A DNA stretch of 64,000 nt, taken from the NCBI RefSeq assembly GCF_030253575.1, contig NC_080569.1, positions 4,031,501 to 4,095,500 of the forward strand, in the 5' to 3' direction. The translations under genes were made by a program, and so were the position numbers. The notes beneath the pieces are model-generated. The model made no database searches and was not told the origin of the DNA. It worked only from the letters and a program-made list of their open reading frames with translations. Numbering within the stretch: position 1 is the first letter of the stretch; each line of letters opens with the position of its first letter. The stretch is from Rhododendron vialii (lineage: Eukaryota > Streptophyta > Magnoliopsida > Ericales > Ericaceae). Positions 1 through 11,728 of this stretch are shown one piece after another.

Positions 1-224
1 ACTCAACCAAACAATTAGAATTTGCGAGTATGAAAATTAAGAGCGCGAACGCAAAACGAAAATGAGTACGAGAGCGGATGTCATTTCGAAAAATTACCAT
101 GTGACTAAGTGTAGCCCTAATCATTTGGGCAAGCGAACTAGTTGGTTCCGAACCGAACTACTTCTTGTTTACTAGTCTGCTGTTTGATGAACTAGTTCCA
201 GTTCAAAAAGAAAAGGAAAGGGAA
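1..224. other. Intergenic, no gene seen
   Basis: No coding region, RNA gene or clear repeat could be supported here. The last 30 bases are purine-rich and abut the terminal repeat of the element that follows. Confidence 0.5.
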
Positions 225-1172
225 GGAAAATTTCATTGACACTCCATGAGGTTTGCCTTAATGACAAATACCTCCGACACATATGATAAACAACAATGAA
301 CAGCTTGTGATTTCTATGTGTGCTTCACACCTTCACCATTACTTCCAATGGATAGTTATCTGTCCAAACAAGTGATGGAATGAAACAAAAGTGACCTATA
401 TCTAAAACTCACTTTTTTAAGTAAAATAAAATCAACTCACACTTATTTCGTAGTCCAAGGTGGTTTGGCATCTGTGCTGCTCCGCGAAGTAACAGGGGCT
501 AGTTTCCCAGGAGACGGCGGTGGCAGGGACGCAACTTCTTTCTGACAACAGGGGATGTTAGGGTTGTTGGGAGCTGTTAGGGCTGTTTTGTTTGGACTGA
601 TTGTAATATCTAAGTTTTTTAGGCCCATTGGGGTTTGGGGTCTGGCCCTTTTAGGCGGGTTTCGACCCAAAGGATGTCCTTGATTGGCTTCTTGTCAATC
701 GTAGGTTTTGGGTTTCGGATTAGACAAATTATTATTTTTTGAGCATGATGTTATTTTATTTCTCCTATTAGTTTTGTAACAATTTCAAGATTAATAAAAA
801 AAATTGTTGTTGAAAAAATGATTTTTTATTCATTAGAGAATCTGTTTGGATAAAAAGTATAAATTTTTTTTAATAAATATTTACCTTTTACTACACAAAA
901 GAACCCCTTTTTTTGTTCAGAAGCACAAATTTATCAGTTTTGGGCTACAAATTTAGAATTCAGAGATTTTTATTATTATTCTACTATTAAATAGGGTAAA
1001 TTTGTCAATCTAAGATAATTTTGTCTAATTCAATCACTTGTTTGGTCGAACACAGGTTAGTATGATGTCAGTGAAATTAACATTGAAGTTACAGGGGTTA
1101 ATAGTCATTTTTTTACTTGAGGGGTATATATATCATTAAGGCAAACCTCACAGGGTGACGATGAAATTTTCC
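225..1172. mobile_element. Degenerate DNA transposon with about 45-bp terminal inverted repeats
   Basis: The left end (225-275, reading GGAAAATTTCATTGACAC and on through GAGGTTTGCCTTAATGA) matches the reverse complement of the right end (1125-1172, GGAAAATTTCATCGTCAC, then the same GAGGTTTGCCTTAATGA core). This inverted pairing over about 45 bp defines a terminal-inverted-repeat element of roughly 0.95 kb. No exact target-site duplication is visible, so the superfamily is open; long termini suggest a Mutator-like non-autonomous element. The interior has no convincing coding capacity; the open frame at 443-670 (minus) resembles no protein I know. Confidence 0.6.
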
Positions 1173-2318
1173 CAACAAAAATAAGAAGAACTAGTTTGGG
1201 TGCCCACTGCCCATAGGGTCTGTTTGTTTTAAGGGATTGGTAAGCATGTATAAGCTCCCATGCATGAGATTAGATAAAGAAGCACCAAGTTATTTCTACC
1301 ATTTTAACGAAAAACATAACTCTGTTAGGAATTTCTATTATGAATTTGACTGATTTAGACAATAGAAATCTATTTGGATAACAGAAGAGAAGTTTAGGTG
1401 AAAATTTGAGAGTCTATTAGACATTGAGGTAAAAATTTGGAGGATATTTTGAATTTTTTCCTATTGGGCGTTGGATCGAAATGGTAGTAAGATAATCTGA
1501 AAGTTAGCTTAGTCCTGTGATTATTAATACTAGTAGGAGATGGGATATAATAATGAGTCATATCATATGAAGGATTATTGGCCCCAATTAGTCCCAACCA
1601 AATCCCTTTTGGCCCCAATTAGTCCCGACTATAACCAAACCAAATCCCACCCTGCTTGTTTGTTTAATGTTTACCCATGGGATCAGGGGACAATCCCTTG
1701 CAAAGTGGTTCCAATGTATTTTCTCCTAATCCAATCTCATCCTCAATCCTCCCAAACAAACAAGCATGTATGCAAATGTGATACTCTTAGCCAATGACAA
1801 AATATTTAAAAAATAAATTCTAACAAAAATTCAAAACAGAAGTACTGGAAAAATAAAAACAAATTAACCCCGAATGAATGTGTAGCAAAGGAGGGTTTGG
1901 AACAAAATAAGTTCCCTTTAATCATGGTAAAAATCACGAAGATCCCATCATCTATTTACTGAAATCACTTGTAATCCCTTATCTGTCTACCCCTTTTTCC
2001 TACCTGCCTTAAAACATTTGCCTTTGTCAGTTACATCCTTTATGTTAGGAATCCATAGCGGAGTAAGATTTTAGCAATTGTGGCATCCAGCAGGCGTAGT
2101 AGAGGCACTAAACCAAGTAGCGATATGTACACTATGAACAAAAACCTGAAACAACATTAAACGTTGCAGCAGCTATTAACTGAAAAAACTCTATTCCTTT
2201 TCTTCCATACAATTTGGGAAGAGAAAGTTTAAAACACGAAATAGAAATTCTGGCTCACTCACATCCATTCAGAATTTCACATGACCTATGAGACTTTCTT
2301 TCCCTCGAGTCAACTTCA
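1173..2318. other. Intergenic; possible MITE at about 1215-1765 and 3' flank of the Deg-like gene
   Basis: A GTCTGTTTGTTTT motif near 1218 and its inverse AAACAAACAAGC near 1752 could be ends of a small hAT-type MITE, but no duplication frames them. The stretch next to 2318 should hold the 3' untranslated region of the minus-strand Deg-like gene. No other gene is visible. Confidence 0.25.
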
Positions 2319-2560
2319 TTAGTCCAAAGACATAGCACAAGGTATGCAGTGTGCTTTAAGAATATACGGAGTTCTTGCTCTGGCAATATTCGTCCGCAGT
2401 ACCAAAATCTGTACCAACATGACAAAGAATCTATTAATCGGAGGATTTCTGAATATGAACATTCGCGCGTGATAATAAAATAAAATTGTAAGAAGAATGA
2501 TGCCGGAAATACCCTCCTGTTTTCTTGACCTACCAGAAGAATACAATAACTTCCGGGAGA

Positions 2561-2586
2561 GGGGGAGGGGGGGGGGGGGGGAGGGG
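2561..2586. repeat. Poly-G tract
   Basis: An almost pure G run with two interruptions lies in the last intron of the Deg-like gene, followed by an A run. It could form G-quadruplexes; its length is likely variable. Confidence 0.9.
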
Positions 2587-4457
2587 AGAGACTTGCAAAA
2601 AACCCCAAAAAAAAAAAAATGGAGAGGGACTCACATTGTTGTTTTCAAGAGTGAATTTCAAGAATTCCTCATCACAACTGTCTACCATACTAACCAAGCT
2701 CTTTAACCCCTTAACAGGTTTATCATTAAAAGTCACAATAACCTACATCACAATAAGCAAACAAATAAGGAGTTATTGTAAGCAAATTACCCAGTGAGGT
2801 CTATTTTATTTATACCTTATAACGTTATGAGTGTAACATATTGAACAGACCTGATTTTGCACTGAGTCCACCCCGTCGTACCCAATTGTAATGTCAGCTT
2901 TAAGCACCTGACCAACATATTCGAAGGGAAATAAACAGAGACCAACATATTCATGCTCGCATAATCAAAAAGTTAATTCACTCCAAAACCGTAGAAACAA
3001 TTTACGATTTGAAAATATTCTAGCACCTATGTACCACAAAGACTACCACAACAGAGAAATGTCATGAAATGGAAGGAAAAACATTGGGAAATTCCTTTAT
3101 CACAAGGTCACCTGACAAAGCACAACACGCTCTTCGTAAAATGCCTGGGAGAAAACCTTGTCTTCATCTGGAATTTTATATCCGTCATACCTTCCATCCT
3201 AGGATTAGGAATTTGATAATAAATGAAATGAAAACACGAGGGTTAGGTGGATAACACAGATAATACTTACCAATATACATTGTTATCATAACGAATAAAG
3301 ACCTAACCTATCTAAGTGAATTTACTCACCACAGCTAGCAAATATGGGATGGAAAGAGTTGTGAAAACAAATCCTCCGATAATGTAATACCGAGGAGGCA
3401 TCCCAGTAACGTTGGCTGGAACAAATTGTTTGTGTGTTGGGAGTTGAGTGGTCAATTCATGTATCTTTGAATCACGGAGAACTCTAATAAGTAATAACAA
3501 TCTTATCGCCTTTGTATTTTTGAGCAATAAGGTAACTGAACTCTATTCGTTGCCCTTCTTGAAATGGAACTGGAATTAATTGCAACATAGAGCATAAATT
3601 CAAGGAACAACATTTACTTGATCATAGAAAACTGAGAAAAATAATGGGACATTTCAAGCTACTGCAAATTATGTAATAGAATTTACTTTCTCGCTCATAC
3701 AGTAAATGAAGAGACGACAGAAGAAGAAAGTTGGCTTGAGGAATAGAACTTGCATGAAAAAAGAGGACAAACAAAAAAGATTTACCTGTTCCATCGTTGT
3801 TAATGCTAATCCCATCAATGCTGAGAATAATATCGTATGGTTTCAGAATCTCAAATTCTGGGTAGTTGGGCATAACTTCTGTTATAAGAACACCTTGTTG
3901 ATAATGTCCCATCTTCATGAACAATTGGAAACTAGAACTTTCCATCTTCTGCCACTTGATGCCGAGTATTGGGAGTCCTGTTGTTTCAATATATGTAGCA
4001 TATGGTTAGATTCTTAGTTATTTACGGATCCCGACCACATGATCTAAGGGAGACGAAAGTAGAAAATCACAAAAATTATTCCTCTTTAACAGAGAAAATC
4101 ATAAAAAGTCAAAAGACAAATACATAAGAATACTAGAGTTGCATGGTTCACCTAGCATGTCAACGAAAACAGCTGTGGAAGCTGTTTCACTATGACAAAG
4201 AAGAATGCAAAACTAATTGGGGTTTCCCTTTAGCCACAATATAGACCTAGGATAACAGTTTTCTAAAAATACTATAAGTAACTTTGTTCATGGCTTAGAG
4301 CATCTTTACCAGATACCTTGAGATTTAGCATCAAAACTGTACTTTGCTAACATCCTTCAAAATTTAAAGGGTGAGTTTATGTTCCAACGAACCCTTCTCC
4401 ATCCTATAGAGACTGTCATTTTTACTATTCACACATTTAAAAAAAAAAAAAAACCTA

Positions 4458-4676
4458 CTCCCTCCATCCCAAAACAATAGTTCCCTACGAAAAGACGTGC
4501 AATTTTTGAATAAAGAAAAGAACTTTCGTGCATGATTTTTTGAGTTTCTTAGCACCAAATTAAAGATCCCGATAAAATCTTTAATTTGGTGAAAAGAAAT
4601 TCAAAAAATATGAACGAAAGTACTTTAATTTGTTTATCTCTTTTCGTAGGGGACTATCAAAATGGGACGGAGGGGG
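4458..4676. mobile_element. Stowaway (Tc1/mariner) MITE
   Basis: The element begins CTCCCTCCATCCCAAAACA and ends with the inverse TGGGACGGAGGGGG, with TA on both sides (4456-4457, 4677-4678). The interior is nearly palindromic, including ACCAAATTAAAGAT paired with ATCTTTAATTTGGT around a 9-base loop. This is the classic Stowaway structure and could fold as a long hairpin RNA. Confidence 0.9.
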
Positions 4677-4914
4677 TATATTATATTGTTTGTAAAGTTA
4701 TTAATGACTTTAAAAACGTTGTTGAGTAAAACTAAGTGATAATAACAAATAAGATCTACATTGCATAAAAAAAAATTATGAAGTAAAAATATAGGCAATT
4801 TTATGAAAGGCATGAATAGTGAAAATGAACATTCTTTATGGGAAAGGATGGAGTGTAATATTTTACTCCCGCCATCCTACAAAAATTGTCCATTTTGACT
4901 ATTCAAATCTCTTA

Positions 4915-6840
4915 GAAAAAAGTCCATATTTTGTTTTCCCTACTGTAATTGGGAATTCACTTGTTTTCCCTACTATAATTGGGAATTCACTTGTTTCCCC
5001 TACTGGTGAACTAATAGTAGTGACGTCACCTTCACACACATCTCTAACCACATATCGATTTTTGTCACTACCTTTCGTTCCAAAACCCATGGTATGATAT
5101 CCTTTGGCACCCGATCATAGGCTTTTGTTAAGTCCATAAAAATCAGATGAAAATCCCTCTTCTTTTTCCTATATTTTTCTACCAACCTACTTAACAAATA
5201 AATTGCTTCCATGCTCGATCTCCCCGGCAAATACAAATTGCTTGTCTGACACCGTTGTCACCATTCTCAAGCGATGCTCAATAACTATTTCCCATAAGTC
5301 CATTGTATGGCTCACCAACTTAATGCCTCTATAGTTGTTGCAATGCCTCTATAGTTGTTACAACTTTGAATATCTCCTTAATTCTTAAATACAATCTTAT
5401 TGAATAACTTTGTGAACCAAGACACCCCCATTGCAACTAGGCTTTTCTACACTTCAATAGAAATACCACCTAGCCCTAAGGCCTTACCCAGTCTCATCCT
5501 CTTCAAAGCATTGGCCACTTCAAGCTTTTGTATCCAATGATAGAACTCATATTCTAGACTCTCACCAGGGCCACCAAATTCCTCATCACCGAGGCCATCC
5601 AAGAGTTTCTTATTCAACAGCTTCTTGAAATACATCTTTTATTTATCCCTAATCTCCTCATCTTTCACCAACCACCTTGAATCATCACTTTTTATACACT
5701 TAACTTGAGAGAAGTCTCTAGTTTTTTTCCTCTCACCTTGGTGAGTTTATAAATGTTATTCTCTCCATCTTTACTATCTAATCTAGCATAAAAGTCATCA
5801 TAAGCTCCTAGCTTAGCATCCCTAACGACTCTCTCAGCTTCCTTGTAGGCTTGTTTATAGCTCCTATAAGTATCCTCGTTCCAATCCTTTTGCCACTTTT
5901 TAAAGCATTCCTTCTTTGTTTTTACTATAGTTTGAACATTGTCATTCCACCACTAGGTTTCTCTAGATATAGGAGGTTTCCCCTTTGACTCTCCAAGAAC
6001 CTCTTTCGATACCCTTTTAATAGTGCCAACCATTGTATTCTACATTTTTTTTTTTTTTTGATAGCCAAGGAACAGCCCTACAGCCGAGCCACAATTGGAC
6101 CCGACTGCGCAACCCAAACCTCAGGGGGGAACTAGCGCGACCACAAGGTACTCACCCGGTGGGGAATCGAACCCCTGACCAAAAGGAATACTCCCAAAAT
6201 CAGTCATTCGCCCTTAACACTGGGGCAACTCCTGGGTGTGTATTGTATTCTACATATTATTACCATCATCAATCAAAGCCCACCCTCCTTGTTGAAACAT
6301 CTACCCTTGAACATCTCTAGTTTCTCTCCTCTTAGAAACAACCATCTAGTTCGTAGGCTTTTAGCCTCCTTCCTTGTTCTATGTTGCCATTTCATGCCAA
6401 TATTTAACACCATAAGTCTACGTTGTGACGCTAGACACTCTCCAGGAATAATCTTCCATCTTTACATAACAAGCATTCAATGCCTCTAACAAAAAAGTAG
6501 TCTATTTGACTTCTATTGGTCCCGCTTATAAAAGTAATTAGGTGTTGCCCTTGCTTCTTGAAGAAAGTGTTCACAAGTATAAAATCAAAAGCCACTACAA
6601 AATCCAAGAAACTTCTACCAGCTTCATTTTGGTTGCCAAACCCAAAACCACCATGGACTTTCTCATTCCATTGCCTATTAACTCCTACATGACTGTTGAA
6701 AAAAATAAACAATAAAATACGTTTGTTTATATATTGTTTTGGGCAACATGGTAAAATTGTACAAGTTTGGTATTTGAGGAGTGAGGGGTATTCTCTAAAT
6801 TTGAAGAAAGACAAAGGAAATTTGAAGGATGACTTCATTA
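4915..6840 (-). mobile_element. RTE-like LINE remnant
   Basis: On the minus strand, conceptual peptides match RTE-clade non-LTR retrotransposons in order: an endonuclease C-terminal part (6431-6680, HGGFGFGNQNEAG and QIDYFFVRG), a linker (about 5450-5635, ALKRMRLGKALGLGGI) and a reverse-transcriptase start (5000-5236, PGRSSMEAIYLL and MDLTKAYDRVP). Frames are broken and the rest of RT is absent. A segment corresponding to TSEFPITVG is tandemly repeated at the truncated end (4920-5005). A SINE interrupts it at 6046-6241. Confidence 0.85.
6046..6241 (-). mobile_element. tRNA-derived SINE with perfect 14-bp target-site duplication
   Basis: The duplication ATTGTATTCTACAT occurs at 6032-6045 and 6242-6255. 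On the minus strand the element carries a pol III B-box-like GGGGTTCGATTCCCC and ends in a poly-A tail (the T run at 6046-6059). It is inserted in the LINE remnant, so it is younger than that copy. The exact duplication implies a fairly recent insertion. Confidence 0.92.
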
Positions 6841-7733
6841 TTTAGTTGATCACGTTTTAAAAAATATTTCATGCTTGATCCCTCAAATTTTCTGACATTT
6901 GATGTTTGAGTGATCTGCTGGAGATGCTCTTAGTACTATCAAGCCTTACACCCCATAATATAGAATTCTACTATTTAAAAAGAATAGCCAAAAACAAGGA
7001 TTGCATAAATCAAAAGTAACTAAAATAGTAAGATTCGGTTACTCCCTCAGATTGAGAAATCCAAACACACCAGTGTATGCTCCATTCTTGTCAAAATCTT
7101 GAATGAAGTGCTTAATACTCTCTGCAGGCACAACACCAACTTTGTCATCTTGATGTTGGAGTATCATTCCCACACATTTGCCTCTTCCATTAAAAACGGG
7201 ACCACCAACTTTCCCTAGGTTCCAAGGCACCTTTACCTGATAAAAGATAAAATAAACTGGACTTCTAATATGGTAAACAAAAAACAGACTGACTTAACAT
7301 TGCAGCGCAGGGCGTAAAGGCAAGCAAGCACTATAGTCACTATGGGCTCCCACATTTTAACCAAAAAAATAGTGAGCCTATTTTAGCTCCAATTGGATTT
7401 AACTTGGCCACAATCTACTCATGGTTTCAAGCAAAAATAAGTTAACAACTTGGGGTATGAAGCCGGACGATCAAAGAAAAAGATAAACCCTTAGAAATCT
7501 ACACTAAAAAAAGCCTAAAACCACATCTAGGGATTGTAATGGCATCCACATCAATATTGAAAAGAAATCAATTCTGTTTCATAAACTAAATCAAATGATA
7601 TTAGAGACAAAGTCTCTTTTAGCTAAACAAAAATATGTTGACAGCTAAAACAAACAACAATATGGAGTAATTTGCTCGCAGACCAAAATAGGACCTTATG
7701 AGTCCACAGAAAAGAAACCCTAGAAATACACAT

Positions 7734-7757
7734 GGGGGGGGGGGGGGGGGGGGGGGG
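7734..7757. repeat. Uninterrupted 24-base poly-G tract
   Basis: A run of 24 G residues followed by a short TG repeat lies in intron 3 of the Deg-like gene. Such pure G runs are rare and prone to replication and sequencing error. Confidence 0.95.
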
Positions 7758-7812
7758 TGTGTATGTGTGAGTCCTTTGAATAGCCTCCATCAAATCATAA
7801 CAATACTTTACA

Positions 7813-8042
7813 GCCCCTTTGGATTGAGTTTATTTGGTGAGAAAAGAAAAGAAAGAATTAGAGTCTCTATCCAAATCACTCATTTGGATTGAATAATTTG
7901 GTGGGAAATGGAAAGAAAAGTACCAAAACAAATTTTTTTGAATGGCCCCTTCCCTTCTTTTTGGTGAGATTTGGAAAATGGTAAGTTTTGGTGAGAAAAG
8001 GCTCGCCTTTCTTATATCATTGTTTCTGACAATCCAAAGGGG
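7813..8042. mobile_element. Possible small inverted-repeat element
   Basis: CCCCTTTGGATTG at 7814-7826 is repeated in inverse orientation at 8030-8042, and both sides carry related TTTGGTGAGAAAAG-type sequence inside. No target-site duplication was found, so the assignment as a MITE is tentative. Confidence 0.4.
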
Positions 8043-9188
8043 TCCTTAAGGATGAGGACTAAACTAATAATCTTCCAAAACTTTCAATCTTCGATACGAG
8101 GTTGAGAATTCGATTCCCCCTTCCACCAAAGTTCAGTAACGGGGGATGAAAAACCAGTTGAAGTGATCATTTATTCAAAAATAAACAGCAATAATGGTGG
8201 TTTACCAAATATGGTAATTACAGTCTTTTTTGGAGTATGCCAAGAATATTCCCTCCCCCCTCTGGAAGAACTTTTTCCCCACAGAAGCATAGGAGATACT
8301 GTTTGTAATCGACGCATATGAACATGCTGCTCTTATGCAGTCGACAGGAATGAAAAAGGAGATTTTAATCATATTAAGGACCTTAAAAATAAAAGGACTC
8401 GATAAGATAATAAACAATACTAGGAAAGAAAAAATGATTGAGACTTTCTTGGGACTACCTCAAAAGCCGGAAGATTGGCCTCTGAAATCGCATAACGTTT
8501 CATGCCCACTCCTGAAACACATCCCTTAATCACAGATACATAGTCTGCCCCGTGTGGATAGCCAGTAACAGTTATCTTCTCTCCAGGTGCTGGCATGTCC
8601 CCAAACTCCAGTGGCTTAACTCCTTTCCAAAACTTGTCATCGTTCACTGTCAAAATTGCTGCATGCAACATCATTCCACGAAATATCATCAAAACTACCA
8701 AAGAACAGCAAGTTAACCAAATAGTATCACTCAAAAATTTGGTCAAAAGTCTATTACTAGAAAACTTCCTGAAATGAGTCTATCTTAATAAATTGCAATC
8801 CATATATCCCGCATTTTAAAGGTTCTCTAAGTACGCGTCCTATCTTCTTGAATTATTTTTCTATTGATGAAATATATCATAATGCAACACTGCTAGAGAT
8901 CAGCAATCTCCAACATCACAAGACAGTTCACTTTGAACACAAGTTGCATCAAATTGGAAAATCAACTACATAAGATAGTCCAGTATATGATCACAAGTAA
9001 ATAAGAAGAAGCCCTGTAATGAGACAGAAACCAACCATTTGAAAGCCCAAAAAGGGATATAATTTTTAAATAAGTGACCTTGAAAGGATCACCCATCTGA
9101 CTTCCCCATACGGCCAATTGATTTATATAACCTTTTCCAATTCAAACTTTTATATGTAAGGTCAAACAAATACAAAATCAATGAGGAA

Positions 9189-10205
9189 AATCCCTTAAGA
9201 CACTTGGGTCAACCTCTTATCAAGTATCAAGTTGGTAATGGGGAGAGTACCTTTTTATGGTTGGCCAATTGGCACCCACTTTGGCCTTTGTATGTTAGAT
9301 TTGGAGAAAGGGTCGTGAATAATGTAAGCAGATCTCTAAGGGCCAGGGTTGACTCAATAATTGCACAAGGTGCTTGGAAATGGCCCAGATTAAGGAATCC
9401 TTTCATTCAGGCTATCATTGCTCAAACTCCTCCAAGTCTGAGACCAAATCCTGATGTGGAAGATTCTGTTCTTTGGTTGCCGCACCCAAGTGGTACTTTC
9501 ACTGCAAAGTCCGCTTGGGAAGCCATAAGGGAGAGGCACCAAACCCAACCCAGGCACAAGATCATTTAGAGGGGACAACATGTGCCTAGATGGTCATTTT
9601 TCCTATGGCTGGCTGCTTTTCAAAGACTTAGTACTAACAACAAAGGATAGGTTGAAGAGTTGGGATGTGCAACTTGATTGTGTTTGTTGTCAATGCAGTT
9701 CTGCAGAAGAATGACATCGGCAACATCTTTTTTGAATGCTCCTATTCTGCAGTTGTTTGGAGGCTTTGGTGATCAAGAACAGGGTGCAGTGGATGCCTAG
9801 CAAGTTGGGGGAGGTGCTTGATTGGTTCTGCACTAATGTGACTGGACAAGCTTTCAGATGCACTGGTCTTAAATGTACTTTGGCTGCTACTGTGTATGGT
9901 TTGTAGCAGGAGAGAAATAGTCAAATTTTAAGGGAGTAACAGGCATGACCAGGTGGCTGCAGGGAGAGTAACTGGCACAAGGGACTTTCTTAGCTCAAGG
10001 AGAAATGTGAAACACTCTTTACACAATAAAGCCCTCTGTGAGAATTGGGGGTGTCTGAAAGGTATAGATAGGATTTTGCAATTTGTTGCTGTATCATTTT
10101 CCTGTTGTATTGTTGTTTCTTGTAAGGGGTTTTCATCACTGAACCTTGTTTCCTTGGTTGAGCTTAATAATATCTTGCACTTATCAAAAATAATAAAAAA
10201 TTTAT
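9189..10205 (+). mobile_element. L1-type LINE 3' end
   Basis: The frame at 9204-9569 reads like the zinc-binding region that follows plant L1 reverse transcriptases: VGNGESTFLWLANWHP, then DSVLWLPHPSGTFTAKSAWE. Downstream, broken frames continue the motif (WSFFLWLAAFQRL, then a CCQC cluster). The 3' end has the same TTGAGCTTAATAATAT tail as the second copy at 30447-31176. It is 5' truncated and non-functional, in intron 2 of the Deg-like gene on the opposite strand. Confidence 0.85.
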
Positions 10206-10382
10206 GTCCATAAGGAAACTAGAAAATCCACCAAGGTCTAAAAATCCCCAGTTGCTTTTATTCCAAAATGGTGGAGAATTCATGGAAATGAAAGTCTCTT
10301 TTACTTAGTTTGGACTTCTCTTCTTAAATTCTTAGGAGGACTAACTGTAACAGAGTATTTAATTGATGACTTTCGGCTAAAA

Positions 10383-11728
10383 GGGTAATTTTCAAAAAAA
10401 TCCCTCCATCTACCACGAAAAATCAACAACCCCCTCCATCTACCAATTGAAACAAGGACCCTCCTCCATCTTTTTCACTTTGCAATGTCCCACATTTTAA
10501 CAGATTTGGTTAATGGAAAACGTAAAAGGTGCATATTACCCTCATTAACCCTAAAAGGTCATAAAAGGTCCAAAAATCCTTGGGCGGGAAAACTCCCCCC
10601 TCTGGCCTCTGCCATTTTTGCAGCTCCCACACCCCTCTTGACTCTTGTCAGCCAGCCATGTGCCTCCATTATATTACTTCCTCTCCAATTCACCTCCACT
10701 CTCCTAATACAACCCCCTCTTCAATCCGAAAATTTCTACACACCAACACCCCCACCCCCACTGAAAAATCAGTGGGAAAGAAAGAAAAAGGAGAGAAGCT
10801 CCAAGGTCCTCCAATGGAGTTTTAGAGAGAGTGAAAACGGGTTTCTCACCTACACTACCTCACCATCCGAATTGAAGCTTCCAACCTTCTAGCACGACCT
10901 TGAGCATCTCATAACCGTTCCCCACTCACCCCGAGCCATCCCCGAAGTCTCCCGTTCCGGTCGTCTTCTCCGATTGCCGAAAATTTACCTAAACCGTTCA
11001 CCGTAATTTCTGATTGAATTCAAGGTAGAATAATCCTTATCCTACCATTCCCGAAGTATATTTAGTCCCTAGCATGTTGTTTAATGTTTAGAATAGTAAA
11101 AAATCAAACCCCATGCATCAAGAACCAAACTACCGTAGCTAACCCCTGTTTTTCGGTTTTGGTCGTGACTGGACATGAAAACAGTTGCATGTAGAGTGTT
11201 TTATTATAGTTTAGTTGCATGTAGAGTGCTTTTTCGGTTTTGGACTTATGCATCAAAATCCATCCAACCAAACCCATACTCTATTTTCGGTTTACCTGGT
11301 TCGGACCGGAGTTGGCGTGGCCCAGACGAGTGTGTTTGGAAATGAAACAGATTGCAATAGAAGACGTGGGGGAGGGGGAGAGACGTGGAGGAAGAAGATG
11401 GGGAGGAAGAAGACTGTGATATGTAGATATATGAGAATAGATATATTTCATTTGCCCAAAAAAGAATAATGGGGGAGAGGGGCATTTAAGGGAGTTAAAA
11501 TGTGAAATATTCTTTTCCCGTTAATTTTGTTAACAGAATTGTTAAAATGTGGGACATTGCAAATTGAAAAAAGATGGAGGAGGGTCCTTGTTTCAATTGG
11601 TAGATGGAGCAGGGTCCTTGTTTCAATTGGTAGATGGAGGAGGGTCGTTGTTTCAATTGGTAGATGGAGGGGGGTCCTTGATTTTTGATTTTTGGTGGTA
11701 GATGGAGGGGGGTTTTTGAAAATTACCC
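10383..11728. mobile_element. Mutator-like element (MULE) with exact 9-bp target-site duplication
   Basis: CGGCTAAAA flanks the element at 10374-10382 and 11729-11737. The termini (GGGTAATTTTCAAAAA, then CCCTCCATCTACCAC) are inverted repeats of over 100 bp reaching the GTCCCACATTTTAACA block. The right terminus carries three to four tandem copies of a roughly 30-bp unit that the left has once, so the repeats are unequal. The roughly 1-kb interior has C-rich and AG-rich segments but no transposase; it could hold captured host sequence (Pack-MULE), which I could not identify. It sits in intron 2 of the Deg-like gene. Confidence 0.92.

Larger units (their letters stand above)
4298..6929. mobile_element. 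PIF/Harbinger-type element holding nested insertions
   Basis: The left end starts GAGCATCTTTACCAGAT and the right end, reversed, reads GAGCATCTCCAGCAGAT; both are flanked by TTA (4295-4297 and 6930-6932), the 3-bp duplication typical of PIF/Harbinger. It lies in intron 4 of the Deg-like gene. The 2.6-kb interior holds a Stowaway MITE, a LINE fragment and a SINE inside that LINE, so the carrier is probably a small Tourist-like MITE. The two ends could alternatively belong to separate MITEs. Confidence 0.5.

Noticed and set aside
8090..8130. AGAATTCGATTCCCCC as a tRNA or SINE B box
   Set aside because: No A box, no cloverleaf and no flanking duplication could be found.
10485..10892. Pro/Leu-rich frame inside the MULE
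   Set aside because: Composition is driven by C-rich sequence and no family resemblance was seen.
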